A DNA stretch of 64,000 bases, taken from Lewinellaceae bacterium (GTDB lineage Bacteria; Bacteroidota; Bacteroidia; Chitinophagales; Saprospiraceae). Positions 15,715 to 24,843 of the stretch are shown here, one piece after another; the stretch's first letter is position 1; every line of letters starts with the position of its first letter. The notes under the pieces were generated by a model. It did not search any database. It saw only the letters and a program-made list of their open reading frames with translations, and had not been told where the DNA came from. The DNA is taken from NCBI GenBank assembly GCA_020636005.1, contig JACJYR010000001.1, positions 2,180,001 to 2,244,000 of the forward strand, written 5' to 3'. The position numbers were made by a program, and so were the translations under genes.

Positions 15715-17136
15715 TTATGTTTGAAATTCTTCTTTTAGCTTTAACAGGGCCACCGTCTCCACATGGTGGGTATGAGGGAACATGTCAACGGGCTGGATTT
15801 TGCGGAGGTCGTATTTTTCGCATAAAATGATGAGATCCCTGGCCTGCGAAGCTGGGTTGCAGCTCACATAGACGATTTTAGGGGATTCGAGTTCGAGCAG
15901 TATTTTCAGCACATCAGCGTGCATACCGGCGCGGGGCGGATCGGTGATCACCAGGTCGGGTTTGCCATGTTTTTCGGCAAACTCCGCCGTCAGGATGTTC
16001 TTTACGTCGCCGGCATAAAACCGGCAGTTCTCAATGGCGTTCATGCGGGCATTTTCCTCTGCGTCCACAATGGCTTCCGGTACCTCTTCGATGCCCACCA
16101 CCTGCCTGCAAAACTTTGCGGCAAAAATGGCGATACTTCCTACCCCCGTATAGAGATCGTACACGTTTTCCTCCCCCGTAAGGCCTGCGAATTTGACCAC
16201 TTTGTCGTACAGCACTTTAGCCTGTTTGGAGTTGGTCTGGAAAAACGACTTAGGCCCGATCTTAAAACGGACATGCCCCAACTGCTCGACGATGTAGCCA
16301 TTTCCGTGGTAAAGCACCATGTCAAGATCGCCTATATAATCATTCGTCTTGGGGTTGATACAGTAGAAAACACTGGTAAGCGCTGGCACCCTTTCAATCA
16401 CCTCGTCGAGAAAAAGCACAATTTTATCCTGGTCATTTTCAAAAAAGCTGACAATCAGCATGAGTTCGCCCAAGGTGGTCAGGCGGATCATGATGTGGCG
16501 CATAAAACCTTCATTGGCGCGCAGGTCATAGAAACTCAGGCCTTGGTTGATGGCCACTTCTTTTACGGCCAAACGCAGTTCATTCGATGGGTCGGCCTGT
16601 AGCCAACAATGGTTGATGTCCACTATTTTGTCGAATGCGGCGGCACGGTGGTAGCCCAGTACATCCTCGAGGTTGGAAACGCCCAGTTCGACCTCTTCCT
16701 TGGTCAGCCAGCGTTTATTGGAAAATGCGTATTCCAGTTTGTTGCGGTAATAGATGGTTTCTTCGCACGGCACGATGGGGATAAACCTTTTTGCCCTGAC
16801 CCTGCCGATGCGGAAGAGGGCATCCATCACGACCCGCTCCTTGAACTGGATTTGGGCCTCGTAGGAAACATGCTGCCACCGGCAGCCACCACATATATTG
16901 AAATGCTCGCAGAAAGGCTCGACCCGGTGGGGCGATAGTTTATGGTACCGGATGGCGTAGCCCTCCATGTAGTCTTTCTTCTTTTTGACCACATGCACGT
17001 CCACAATATCGCCAGGTGCCACGTGTTCTACAAACACAACAATCCCATCGGCATGCCTGCCAACTCCCTTGCCTTTGTCGGCAGCTCCGGTGATTTCAAC
17101 TTCCTGTAATATGATTGGTATTTTCTTCTTTGCCAT
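15715..17136 (-). CDS. rlmD: 23S rRNA (uracil1939-C5)-methyltransferase, RlmD/RumA type
   Basis: SAM-dependent m5U methylation of 23S rRNA. From the ATG at 17136 (MAKKKIPIILQEVEI) it has 473 residues; eight further upstream codons are possible but not needed. An N-terminal TRAM domain (GVGRHADGIVVFVEHVAPGD) is followed by the Fe-S cluster motif CEHFNICGGCRWQH. The methyltransferase core has DLYTGVGSIAIF and ITDPPRAGMH, with the nucleophile in VYVSCNPAS. Relatives in the family also include TrmA/RlmC, so exact site specificity is inferred. Confidence 0.92.
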   Translation of the reverse strand: MAKKKIPIILQEVEITGAADKGKGVGRHADGIVVFVEHVAPGDIVDVHVVKKKKDYMEGYAIRYHKLSPHRVEPFCEHFNICGGCRWQHVSYEAQIQFKERVVMDALFRIGRVRAKRFIPIVPCEETIYYRNKLEYAFSNKRWLTKEEVELGVSNLEDVLGYHRAAAFDKIVDINHCWLQADPSNELRLAVKEVAINQGLSFYDLRANEGFMRHIMIRLTTLGELMLIVSFFENDQDKIVLFLDEVIERVPALTSVFYCINPKTNDYIGDLDMVLYHGNGYIVEQLGHVRFKIGPKSFFQTNSKQAKVLYDKVVKFAGLTGEENVYDLYTGVGSIAIFAAKFCRQVVGIEEVPEAIVDAEENARMNAIENCRFYAGDVKNILTAEFAEKHGKPDLVITDPPRAGMHADVLKILLELESPKIVYVSCNPASQARDLIILCEKYDLRKIQPVDMFPHTHHVETVALLKLKEEFQT

Positions 17137-17285
17137 AAGCTCTTTGATCAGGGGGCGCAAAGTTCAGTAAAAAAATGCGCATAAAAACGGTAACGATTTT
17201 GGCCCAACTGACACTAACAGATATATGGGTTCAAATTTCCGCCCATCGTTGACCTCAAATTACCTTTTTTTTTAACCAATTTCCA

Positions 17286-17573
17286 ATGAAAACCCTTGCA
17301 TTATCCATCGAACTTTCCACCATCGCAGTAGAGAACACCGGGCAGCCAATTTCCCTTTCGGATTTTTTGGCCCGCATCAAAAACACTTTGCTAAAGCGCA
17401 CCGACCTGCTTGGCCGCTTCAGGGGGAGCCGCCTCGACCGTGAAGAGGATTTTGGCGCCGATCTGCATATCAACGAATACCGCCTCGATTTTGAAAAACA
17501 TTCATTGCTATTGCAGATGATCCGCCTGCAGGCACGCGGTACCTGGGAAGTAAAGGGTTTCAGGTTCATCTGA
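17286..17573 (+). CDS. 95-residue conserved-looking hypothetical protein
   Basis: A soluble basic protein (MKTLALSIELSTIAVENTG...WEVKGFRFI) with a predicted alpha/beta mix and alternating hydrophobic residues throughout. I recognise no domain. The codon pattern looks protein-like on this strand; the opposite-strand frame at 17255-17602 is Ser/Arg-rich and looks like a shadow. It stands alone between rlmD (divergent) and a repeat-containing intergenic stretch. Confidence 0.55.
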   Translation: MKTLALSIELSTIAVENTGQPISLSDFLARIKNTLLKRTDLLGRFRGSRLDREEDFGADLHINEYRLDFEKHSLLLQMIRLQARGTWEVKGFRFI

Positions 17574-18154
17574 TAAATTAACTTTCCCGAAAGCTGGCAC
17601 ACCTAAAAAGAAAAGAAAGCCCGCCAAGTTTCCAATTCACCCCTTTCACAGAACAGAAGGCCTTTCGGCAGCTAAATTAAGTAGGCAGGCTAAATTATCC
17701 GACACCATTGGTGCTGATTAAAATTGTTGGTTTTCAGTTATTTACAATAGTTGACATCAAAGTCAAACCATTTTCAAACGATGTCGAACCATTTCAATTT
17801 ACTACTTAAGTAACGATGAAAAAACAACTTCCCTATTTTGATGTTGAAACCCCAGCACTGGAAGGGTTTTTTAAAAATAATCCCGATTTCACATCGGGAT
17901 TATTTTTCCTTCGATCCTAACTCGCCGCCATTCCCTGTTTCCCGATTATTTATTGGCGTTTCGTTGATAGGAGTTTTCCGGCCATTTATTTTTATCCAAA
18001 CAGGATTTTGTCTAAAATCAAAAGCCACGGTGACCTATTAGGCCCACTTGAACGTCCTATCAATTATTGAACTGTTGGAATGATAGGCTGTTTTTGAAGG
18101 AGTGTTTATCTTTCGCCTGTTTTCACAAAGTTCAACCTTTAAAAATTCTAAAAT
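17574..18154. other. intergenic region, 581 bp
   Basis: Holds the best-preserved copy of the double-hairpin element (17812-17916), preceded by the words GTCAAACCATTTTCAAACGA / GTCGAACCATTTCAA. No gene is supported. TATCTTTC at 18107-18114, close to the -7 consensus, may be the promoter for the following peptidase gene. Confidence 0.6.
17812..17916 (+). repeat. dispersed double-hairpin element, copy B
   Basis: AACGATGAAAAAACAACTTCC at the left end, then ACCCCAGCACTGGAAGGGT followed by TTTTTT. A second hairpin ATCCCGAT/ATCGGGAT follows, then TATTTTTCCTTCGATC. Both internal hairpins look like intrinsic terminators. It is close to copy A (3325) and to the reverse of copy D (62345). Confidence 0.85.
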
Positions 18155-18841
18155 ATGGATATGTTCTATTGGGTCATTATCATTGGCTTTTCCATTATTG
18201 GATTCCTGGTCAGCAACCGGTTGAAAAGTAAATTCAAGCAGTACAGCCAGGTGAGCCTTCGCTCGGGCATGAGCGGGCGGGAAGTGGCTGAGGCCATGCT
18301 CAGGTATTACGGCATCAACGATGTGCAAATCACACAAGGGCAGGGCTTCCTCTCCGACCATTACAACCCGGTGACAAAAATCGTCAACCTCAGCCCGGAA
18401 GTATATCAGGGGCGCAGCATTTCATCGGCCGCTGTGGCAGCGCACGAATGCGGGCATGCCGTTCAACATGCCAATGCTTATGTATGGCTAAAATTCCGTT
18501 CGGCCATCGTGCCTTTTGTGAACGTGGCAGCCATGGCACAGCAATGGTTGTTGCTGGCTGCATTTATGCTGCTCAATTCTTTTCCTGCCCTGATGCTCAT
18601 CACTATCATCGCCTTTGCAGTAACCACGGCTTTTGCATTCATCACCCTGCCCGTGGAGTTTGACGCCAGCCGCAGGGCGTTGGTATGGCTGGACGAGAGC
18701 GGCACGGCAAAAGGAACCGAATACGATGGTGCCAAAGACGCCTTGTGGTGGGCTGCCATGACCTATGTTTCCGCTGCGCTTTCTGCTTTGGCCATGTTGC
18801 TGTATCTGGTGTTACGGTATATGGGCAGCAGCAGGAATTGA
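18155..18841 (+). CDS. membrane zinc metallopeptidase, YugP family
   Basis: A 228-residue integral membrane protein of the neutral zinc metallopeptidase (YugP-like) family. An N-terminal helix (WVIIIGFSIIGFLV) precedes the catalytic domain with the HExxH-type site AAHECGHAVQHA (about residue 94-105). At least two hydrophobic hairpins follow, then EFDASRRALVWLDE, which supplies the conserved Glu/Asp after the membrane segments. The substrate is unknown. A near-consensus promoter and a free upstream region suggest it is monocistronic. Confidence 0.92.
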   Translation: MDMFYWVIIIGFSIIGFLVSNRLKSKFKQYSQVSLRSGMSGREVAEAMLRYYGINDVQITQGQGFLSDHYNPVTKIVNLSPEVYQGRSISSAAVAAHECGHAVQHANAYVWLKFRSAIVPFVNVAAMAQQWLLLAAFMLLNSFPALMLITIIAFAVTTAFAFITLPVEFDASRRALVWLDESGTAKGTEYDGAKDALWWAAMTYVSAALSALAMLLYLVLRYMGSSRN

Positions 18842-18915
18842 TAAAGTAAACTCCTGCTGAAAGGCGCTTTTTTAAACGAGGAGCGTAGCCATCTTGTAAT
18901 TCAACAACAAGCAGC

Positions 18916-18953
18916 TAAATAATCCTGACTCTCCAAGTCGGGATTATTTTTTT
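18916..18953 (+). terminator. terminator after the zinc peptidase gene
   Basis: AATAATCC-GACT pairs with AGTC-GGATTATT, followed by eight T. The stem resembles the second hairpin of the dispersed element (AATAATCCCGA...TCGGGATTATT). Confidence 0.8.
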
Positions 18954-19028
18954 TAACCCCCATACGACAGATAAAATACTAACCGTATCCAACCTCATGG
19001 GCATCATCATGCTGATTCTTTTAATTAC

Positions 19029-19180
19029 GTTCTTTGACAAATCGTGTGGAAAATGGAAAACCGTTAAAACGGTTTTTGATATAAGCCGTTGATTATCAAC
19101 CCACTACTTAAGTCGTGGGTTAAAAGACAGCTATTTTGTTTTGCCGTTTTAACGGCTTTACACACGATTTGTCAAAGAAC
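19029..19180. mobile_element. MITE-like element with perfect 20-bp inverted ends
   Basis: GTTCTTTGACAAATCGTGTG (19029-19048) is perfectly inverted at 19161-19180. Internally CCGTTAAAACGG and CCGTTTTAACGG form a second palindromic pair, and ACCCAC...GTGGGT a central hairpin. The 152 bp have no coding capacity. A clear target-site duplication is not visible. Confidence 0.65.
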
Positions 19181-19781
19181 CATTTAATAAAAACAATTGA
19201 CTGTGCCGAAAATCGCTGAATACTTCGCCATCAGCGAACCCCCGGTGATCATAGCATTTAAGGGCTGTAGGTTAAATACGTGGGCCGGCGATTACCAGCT
19301 TCGGTGGCTACGGGCCGAGTGGGAATGAGGAGCTTTTTCGAAAATCCCGTCATGCGTGCCTTGCTTCCTGAAAGACATCGTTTTGCCCATTGTTCAAAGG
19401 TCGTTTTCAATGCTCCCCCAACACTGACACTTGCATTGTACCACACTGTTTGTCCAAAGCAGGGCAGGGATTAGTTCATCCATCTATGCAATTATAAAAG
19501 GTGATATGGAAAATGACAATAGGAATAGTGCATAAAATCCAATAAGCTCCATTGTCCGTTTATGGACATATCCCGTCCACCGCCGCACAATCATTTACCT
19601 TGCTTTTTTATGTAATTTCTTGTAAATATTTGAAAGACAATGCGTTACAATGCTGGCACACCCGTTGATTTAAGCCAGCCTGGATAAAAGATTGGAAGGA
19701 AGGGGGCTAAGTTTACTGGCCCGCTTCCTCTTTTTGCCGCAACAAAACCAAATGAAAGCAATCAACCTTTAGCCAACCACC

Positions 19782-22181
19782 ATGTTCCGGAATTTTTTAA
19801 AAATAGCCACCCGCAACCTCCTGAAAAGGAAGGGTTTCACTGCTTTGAACGTCATTGGCCTCAGCCTCGCCATTGCCGTTAGTTTGTTGCTTTTCACCAC
19901 CGTGTTGCAGCAGTTTTCGTTTGACCATTTCCACAAAAACCTCGACAACCTGTACGTGCTGTACTGGCAGAACAACCGCCCGGAAGGCGTCGAAAAAAGC
20001 AGCGGGATGCCGATGGTACTCGCCCCCACGCTGAAAGATGAGTTTCCAGAAATCACAGAGGTGGTGCGGGTACAGGACAACGGCGGCGACGTGGAATACA
20101 ACGGCAAGATTTTCCACTACGGCGTTGATCTCGTGGACACGGGTTATTTCAAGATGTTCACCTTCCCCATTATTGAAGGCAATGTGAACAACCCATTGCC
20201 CAACATCAATTCCATTGCCATTGATGAGGCGGCGGCGAAGGCCATTTTCGGCGAGGATGACCCCATCGGCAAAACCATCAACTGGCAGGCAGGTGGCCAA
20301 AGCAAGCCGATGACCATCACAGCCATTATGCAAAAAGTACCGGCCACTTCAAGCCTCAGTTTTAATCTGTTGGCCAGGATAGAAAACGCAAATTCCTATA
20401 ACGACCCCAATTGGGGCAACCACAACCACGGCGTCTATATCCAATTGCCACCGTCTATCAAGCCGGCACAATTCGAGGAGCGCCTCCGCCCATTTGTGCG
20501 CAAGCATGTGGCAGAGGAAATTGAAATGATGAAAAACAACGGCTTCATCGCCGATGCTCAGGGCGATGTGAGCACGCTTAAACTCTACCCTCTCAAAGAA
20601 TGGCACTTTGCCTCCGGGCTAAATAGCAGGGGTTTGAAAAAAATCCTTCCCATAGGGCTGTTCATCGTAGGTCTGTTCGTGCTGGCCATCGCCAGTATCA
20701 ACTTTGTTAATTTGACCATAGGAACATCCATTGTACGCTCGCTGGAGGTGAGTGTGCGCAAGGTGATGGGCGCCGACAGGAAACAGGTGCTGCTACAGTT
20801 TTGGGGCGAGGCGCTGATGATAGTCCTATTGGCTTCGGCCATTGCCTTGATGCTCGTGCAGTGGTTTTTATCGGATTTCAATGCTTTGCTACAAAGCGAT
20901 GTCCATATCAACAGCCCGTTTTTACTGGCTGCTTTGGCGGGTGTCTTGTTGTTGGTTGGGCTGGTGGCGGGTGGGTATCCGGCATTGGTATTGAGCCGTT
21001 TCCAGGCAGCGGAAGTGCTGAAGCGGAACACCAAAATGAAAACTTCGGGCACCGTGCGCAACCTGCTGGTGACAGTTCAATTTGTCATTTCCATCACCCT
21101 GATTGCCTGCACGATGGTCGTTTTACAGCAGTTCGACTACCTGCGAAACAAACCGCTCGGCTACAACAAAAACCAGGTAGTGAGCATCCCCATCGGCCAC
21201 ACCATCGAAGGCCAAAAAGCACTCAGCCTGATGCGCAACGAACTGTCCGGCCAGCCCGGCGTGCTCAGCGTCACAGGTGCAGGGCGCAACCTCGGCCAAG
21301 GCAAGGACGGATCCATTACCACCTCTATTATCGGCTGGGATCAAAAAGGGAAAACCCTGATGTCCTACTGGCTCAACGTGGATTATGATTACATCGAGAC
21401 GCTGGATATGGAACTGCTGGAGGGCCGCTCGTTCGACCGGACGCACCCTGCCGACACTTCCAAGCCACAGCTAATCGTGAACGAGGCCTTTGTGAAACAA
21501 ATGAGCGACAGCACTTCTGCCATTGGCCAATTAATGGAAACAGAGCCCAAAAGCGAGATCATCGGCGTGGTGAAAGATTTTCATTTCAACCCGCTCAACG
21601 AAGCGATTGAACCTGCTTCTTTGGTGCTTGGCTCCCAATTTTCCCTGGGCTACATTTTTGTAAAAATCGCCCCGGAGAATACGCCCCGTACCCTTTCGCT
21701 GTTGGAAGAGAAATGGAAAAAAATCGCCCCGCAATCTGAGTGGCAAGGCACTTTTTTGGATGAAAATACCCAGCGGCAGTACAAGGAAGAGCAGACCTTG
21801 AGCCAAATATTCGCTGCGGCAGGCGGGCTTACCATCCTGCTTTCTTGCCTGGGCCTGTTCGGGATTGCTGTGCTGACTATTGTGCAGCGCACCAAGGAAA
21901 TCGGCATCCGAAAGGTACTGGGCGCTACGACGGGCGGGCTGGTCGGTCTATTAGCGAAAGACTTTTTGAAATTGGTGGCCATCGCCGCTGTTTTTGCGAT
22001 CCCGCTGGCATGGCTGGCGATGCGGGAATGGCTACAGAATTATTACTACCGGGTTGAGCTTCATTGGTGGGTCTTTGCGGCAGCGGGTGTCGTGGCAATT
22101 GCGGTTGCTTTTTTGACGGTGAGTGTGCAGTCGGTGCGGGCTGCGCTTTCGAACCCGGTGGAGGCGCTGAGGGCGGAGTGA
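19782..22181 (+). CDS. MacB/FtsX-type ABC transporter permease
   Basis: A 799-residue inner-membrane permease with two MacB-PCD plus FtsX units in tandem, the large Bacteroidota type. It starts FLKIATRNLLKRKGFTALNV followed by a membrane helix. A periplasmic domain precedes the first three-helix FtsX block (about residue 285-425, ending PALVLSRFQAAEVLKR). A second periplasmic part precedes the last block (KEIGIRKVLGATTGGLVGLL, then helices to the C-terminus NPVEALRAE). No ATPase gene is adjacent, so it is an orphan permease here. Such proteins act in mechanotransmission or export of antimicrobials and lipoproteins, but the substrate is not readable. Confidence 0.92.
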   Translation: MFRNFLKIATRNLLKRKGFTALNVIGLSLAIAVSLLLFTTVLQQFSFDHFHKNLDNLYVLYWQNNRPEGVEKSSGMPMVLAPTLKDEFPEITEVVRVQDNGGDVEYNGKIFHYGVDLVDTGYFKMFTFPIIEGNVNNPLPNINSIAIDEAAAKAIFGEDDPIGKTINWQAGGQSKPMTITAIMQKVPATSSLSFNLLARIENANSYNDPNWGNHNHGVYIQLPPSIKPAQFEERLRPFVRKHVAEEIEMMKNNGFIADAQGDVSTLKLYPLKEWHFASGLNSRGLKKILPIGLFIVGLFVLAIASINFVNLTIGTSIVRSLEVSVRKVMGADRKQVLLQFWGEALMIVLLASAIALMLVQWFLSDFNALLQSDVHINSPFLLAALAGVLLLVGLVAGGYPALVLSRFQAAEVLKRNTKMKTSGTVRNLLVTVQFVISITLIACTMVVLQQFDYLRNKPLGYNKNQVVSIPIGHTIEGQKALSLMRNELSGQPGVLSVTGAGRNLGQGKDGSITTSIIGWDQKGKTLMSYWLNVDYDYIETLDMELLEGRSFDRTHPADTSKPQLIVNEAFVKQMSDSTSAIGQLMETEPKSEIIGVVKDFHFNPLNEAIEPASLVLGSQFSLGYIFVKIAPENTPRTLSLLEEKWKKIAPQSEWQGTFLDENTQRQYKEEQTLSQIFAAAGGLTILLSCLGLFGIAVLTIVQRTKEIGIRKVLGATTGGLVGLLAKDFLKLVAIAAVFAIPLAWLAMREWLQNYYYRVELHWWVFAAAGVVAIAVAFLTVSVQSVRAALSNPVEALRAE

Positions 22182-22184
22182 TTT

Positions 22185-22394
22185 TTATTTTGGCGAAACT
22201 ATTTTACTCAAATCATCCATGAGGAAAGGAAGTTTGTTTTGCACAACATCCCAAACGATAGGGTCGGACACAGTTGCTGCTTTGGTCAATTTATCTTTTT
22301 CGTATTCCTTGAATGACAGCCCCGTTGTGAAATGCTGTATGTCTTGAGCTGCTTCAAGAATATATAGCAGATATTTTTCTACTTCATGCTTCAT
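22185..22394 (-). pseudogene. HepT-like (DUF86) HEPN toxin with internal deletion
   Basis: The 69 residues match both ends of a HepT RNase toxin of usually ~110. The N-terminal helix is VEKYLLYILEAAQDIQHFTTGLSFKEYEKDK, and the C-terminal part is IVWDVVQNKLPFLMDDLSKI. The middle is gone in frame: after KAATV the sequence jumps to SDPIVWDVV. The usual helix, the catalytic RX4-6H motif and the neighbouring Tyr that MntA modifies are all missing. The reading frame itself is intact, so the product may still be made but should have no HEPN RNase activity. It overlaps the mntA-like gene by 11 bases and converges on the permease gene. Confidence 0.8.
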
Positions 22395-22683
22395 AAACTG
22401 TCTTTCTATCCTGGCTGACCGATTTTAGTAAGATCGGGTTTTTTATGGATGAAATTTCAACCAAGTCCACTTTCTTCCTGAATATTTTTTCAAGTGCTTC
22501 CAAAAGGGCGAGATAACGATCAAAAATGCCCGACTGCTTTAGGTCAAATTCTACCAGAAAATCCATGTCGCTATCCTTTTTAAAATCATTTCGGGCATAA
22601 GAACCAAACAGTTCCAACCGCTTCACACCTTGCGATTTACAAATCTCCTGAATGGCTTTGTGATATGGCTTTAATTCAATCAT
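22384..22683 (-). CDS. MntA-like minimal nucleotidyltransferase (antitoxin)
   Basis: A 99-residue minimal nucleotidyltransferase from the ATG at 22683 (MIELKPYHK); eight more in-frame codons upstream are unlikely. It has the GSx10DxD signature LFGSYARNDFKKDSDMDFLVEF and the later strand KKVDLVEI supplying the third acidic residue. In MntA-HepT modules this protein AMPylates HepT to block it. Here the partner is catalytically dead by deletion, so the antitoxin appears to be a leftover or has a new role. The pair is somewhat AT-rich compared with its surroundings. Confidence 0.88.
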   Translation of the reverse strand: MIELKPYHKAIQEICKSQGVKRLELFGSYARNDFKKDSDMDFLVEFDLKQSGIFDRYLALLEALEKIFRKKVDLVEISSIKNPILLKSVSQDRKTVYEA

Positions 22684-22751
22684 TGAAAAAAAATTACAGT
22701 AATACAAAGGTCGGGGATCTTGATTTTAATTGGCAAGCCTCGAAATTAAAT

Positions 22752-23906
22752 TCATGAGGTTGTTTTCTTATTGCTCAACCATATCACCCCTCCCACACCA
22801 ATCAGGAAAATGATCACCGAAATCACCTCCGCCTGCGTCGGCTGGAAAGGCATCCATTCATACTTCACGTTCACCCGGATTTTTTCGATAAAAAAACGCT
22901 GCAAGCCATTGAGGATGAGATAGATGAAAAACAGCATGCCCGGCGTTTTCAATCTATTGCGAATGGCAAAAAGAAAACCTGCGATGAGAAAAGAAGCTAT
23001 CGTCTCGTACAAGGGTGTTGGGTAAACGGGGTTTGGCAAGCGGTTGCAATAGAGCCATTGGCAGCCTTCGATGGGGATACCCTCCTTGTTCACGTTCATC
23101 GGGTAATCGAACGACCACAGCCAATCGGGCAAAAACCACCAACTGGGCTCGTGTGCCGCCACGATGCCCCAATCGCCGTCGCCAGCTAATTGGCAACCAA
23201 TTCTTCCAACGCCATACGCAATGACAAAGGCCGGGGCCAACGCATCCAAAGTGTGGAAAACAGGGATGTTGTGCTTGCGCAAATACCAAACGACGCCCAG
23301 GAAACCGCAAATCAAGCCGCCATAAATGGCCAGGCCGCTGCCGGAGAAAAAAGTGCCGAGCGGATCTTTCATAAAACCCGAAGGCTCTTCCAGGATGGCA
23401 AAAATCTTCGCCCCGATGATGCCCGTAATGGCCGCAGTGATGGTAAGGTCGCCAATGCGGTCGTGCGGATAAACGGAGACGGTAACTTCTTTTGGTTTTG
23501 GCAGTTGGTGCTTTTTACGCTCCCAATACTTCACCCCCACCATGATGGCAGCCATGCCAATGCCTGCCAGCCAACTGCCTTTACTGGAAAACATCACCCC
23601 TGCCGCATCAGCCTGGAATGCCTCGAAGTTGTTGATGATGTACAGCACCTTGAAGCCGATGATAAAGCCGAAAATGCCGTTGGACGCCAACTCCCAGGCA
23701 GTAGCTGGTTCGCCCGTCACCGTTTTCACCTTTGCTGATTGGAAAATGCCCTCGTCCGCCTTCTTTTTCAACCCTTTATAAAAAAAATAGGCTGCCGACA
23801 GGATGGAGATGACGAGCATCATCCCGAAGGTCTTGAAGATAGAAGTCCAGTTGTCGGGCTGGGTACCGAAGAGGTCGTGGAGAAGGTATGATAGATCTGG
23901 GTACAT
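22752..23906 (-). CDS. lgt: prolipoprotein diacylglyceryl transferase
   Basis: Transfers diacylglycerol from phosphatidylglycerol to the lipobox Cys of prelipoproteins at the inner membrane. It has 384 residues with about seven membrane helices. The Lgt signature is seen in YGVGRIGCQLAGDGDWG (about residue 234-250) and in the later YPTPLYETIASFL. It is longer than proteobacterial Lgt because of a charged insert (KKKADEGIFQSAKVKTVTG) and a polar periplasmic loop. Both are frequent in Bacteroidota. GldJ and the Kazal lipoproteins in this window would be its substrates. Confidence 0.93.
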   Translation of the reverse strand: MYPDLSYLLHDLFGTQPDNWTSIFKTFGMMLVISILSAAYFFYKGLKKKADEGIFQSAKVKTVTGEPATAWELASNGIFGFIIGFKVLYIINNFEAFQADAAGVMFSSKGSWLAGIGMAAIMVGVKYWERKKHQLPKPKEVTVSVYPHDRIGDLTITAAITGIIGAKIFAILEEPSGFMKDPLGTFFSGSGLAIYGGLICGFLGVVWYLRKHNIPVFHTLDALAPAFVIAYGVGRIGCQLAGDGDWGIVAAHEPSWWFLPDWLWSFDYPMNVNKEGIPIEGCQWLYCNRLPNPVYPTPLYETIASFLIAGFLFAIRNRLKTPGMLFFIYLILNGLQRFFIEKIRVNVKYEWMPFQPTQAEVISVIIFLIGVGGVIWLSNKKTTS

Positions 23907-24091
23907 TGTCGGAATTGGATTGCTTGTCCCGAACTTGTTTCGGGAGTGGCTGGAAATTGCATCTGTCTAAAAAAGTCGGACGCCAGTTTCCGAACCGGTT
24001 TTTTTCTCAACTAAATACATCCTTGAAATTAGTTTGGATTCTTCCTCAACGATAATATTCAGATAAACACTTGTTAATCAAGTGCATATAT

Positions 24092-24140
24092 CAATTTCAA
24101 ACCAAATCAAACAACTCAAACAATTTCAAACAAATACTTA
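24092..24140. repeat. word array CAAAC/TTTCAAAC
   Basis: CAATTTCAAACC, AATCAAAC, AACTCAAAC and AATTTCAAAC follow each other. Only one arm of a hairpin is present. It lies between lgt (start 23906) and the 3' end of the next leftward gene. Confidence 0.5.
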
Positions 24141-24178
24141 GATGGGGGCAAATATAGAAAAGGATTGCAGAGCGGCCA

Positions 24179-24778
24179 TCAGCTTACAAGCACCGCTTGC
24201 ATCAGGTCATTAAAATCGGCTGTTTCAGCATAAAGGCGGTCGGAATAACCTGTGGCCCGGAATTTAAGGTGGTGGGGCCGGTCGTTGCGGAAGGACAGCT
24301 CGATGGTAATGTTGCCGAAGCGCTGGTTGATTAATTTTTCTGCTTCGAAGAAGGTTCGGGGCTTGAGGTAGTGGCGTTCAACCGTTTCCACCCAGGATTT
24401 TTGCGACCAGGTGCGGGTGTCCGACATTTGGCTTTTGTAGTTGAGCCTTTGTACTTGTTCTTTTAGGTAGTCAAACAGGTGAATAGCGTCTGTTTTCCGG
24501 TATTCTGTTTTATAAAGATGGATGGCAAAGCCCTTTGAAGAGGGCATATCGAGGAAGTCGATGGCTGGGTCAATATCGTCCGGAAGTGCCTGCCAAATAG
24601 CATATTGGTCGTTCAGCCAATCCATCATGCGGCGGTGAGTGAGGGAGCCCTTCCAAATTTCGTAAGCATTTTTTTCCTCTTCTGTCCGCTCGATCTGCTC
24701 GTGCAGATAAGGGTTCGAAGAAGAGCTTTCTTCTTCTTTTTGAAAAAGCCCTTTGATGAAATCCCAAACGTCTTTCAT
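24179..24778 (-). CDS. 199-residue hypothetical soluble protein
   Basis: Unrecognised. From the ATG at 24778 (MKDVWDFIKGLFQKEE) the protein has an acidic Ser-rich linker (EEESSSSN) and a helical segment RTEEEKNAYEIWKG. An alpha/beta domain follows, with FAIHLYKTEYRKTDAIHLFDYL and ITIELSFRNDRPHHLKFRATGYS. It has no signal peptide or membrane segment. It follows ferritin on the same strand: the ferritin stop is 66 bases upstream of this start, so they could be co-transcribed. A start at 24847 would overlap the ferritin stop. Confidence 0.7.
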   Translation of the reverse strand: MKDVWDFIKGLFQKEEESSSSNPYLHEQIERTEEEKNAYEIWKGSLTHRRMMDWLNDQYAIWQALPDDIDPAIDFLDMPSSKGFAIHLYKTEYRKTDAIHLFDYLKEQVQRLNYKSQMSDTRTWSQKSWVETVERHYLKPRTFFEAEKLINQRFGNITIELSFRNDRPHHLKFRATGYSDRLYAETADFNDLMQAVLVS

Positions 24779-24843
24779 GCGGTTGTGGAAATTAGAGGAT
24801 GGAAATTGGTCAAATCGGGGCGCTGCGGTGCAACTATACACAA

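Larger units (their letters stand above)
18842..19781. other. long intergenic region, 940 bp
   Basis: Contains a terminator (18916-18953) and a MITE-like palindrome (19029-19180). It also holds about 280 bases (19200-19480) with short overlapping frames on both strands that I cannot assign. The rest before the permease gene is AT-rich leader. No complete gene is supported. Confidence 0.6.

Noticed and set aside
17838..18041. 67-residue frame covering the second half of the dispersed element
   Set aside because: Its beginning lies inside the double-hairpin element, so it is a chance frame.
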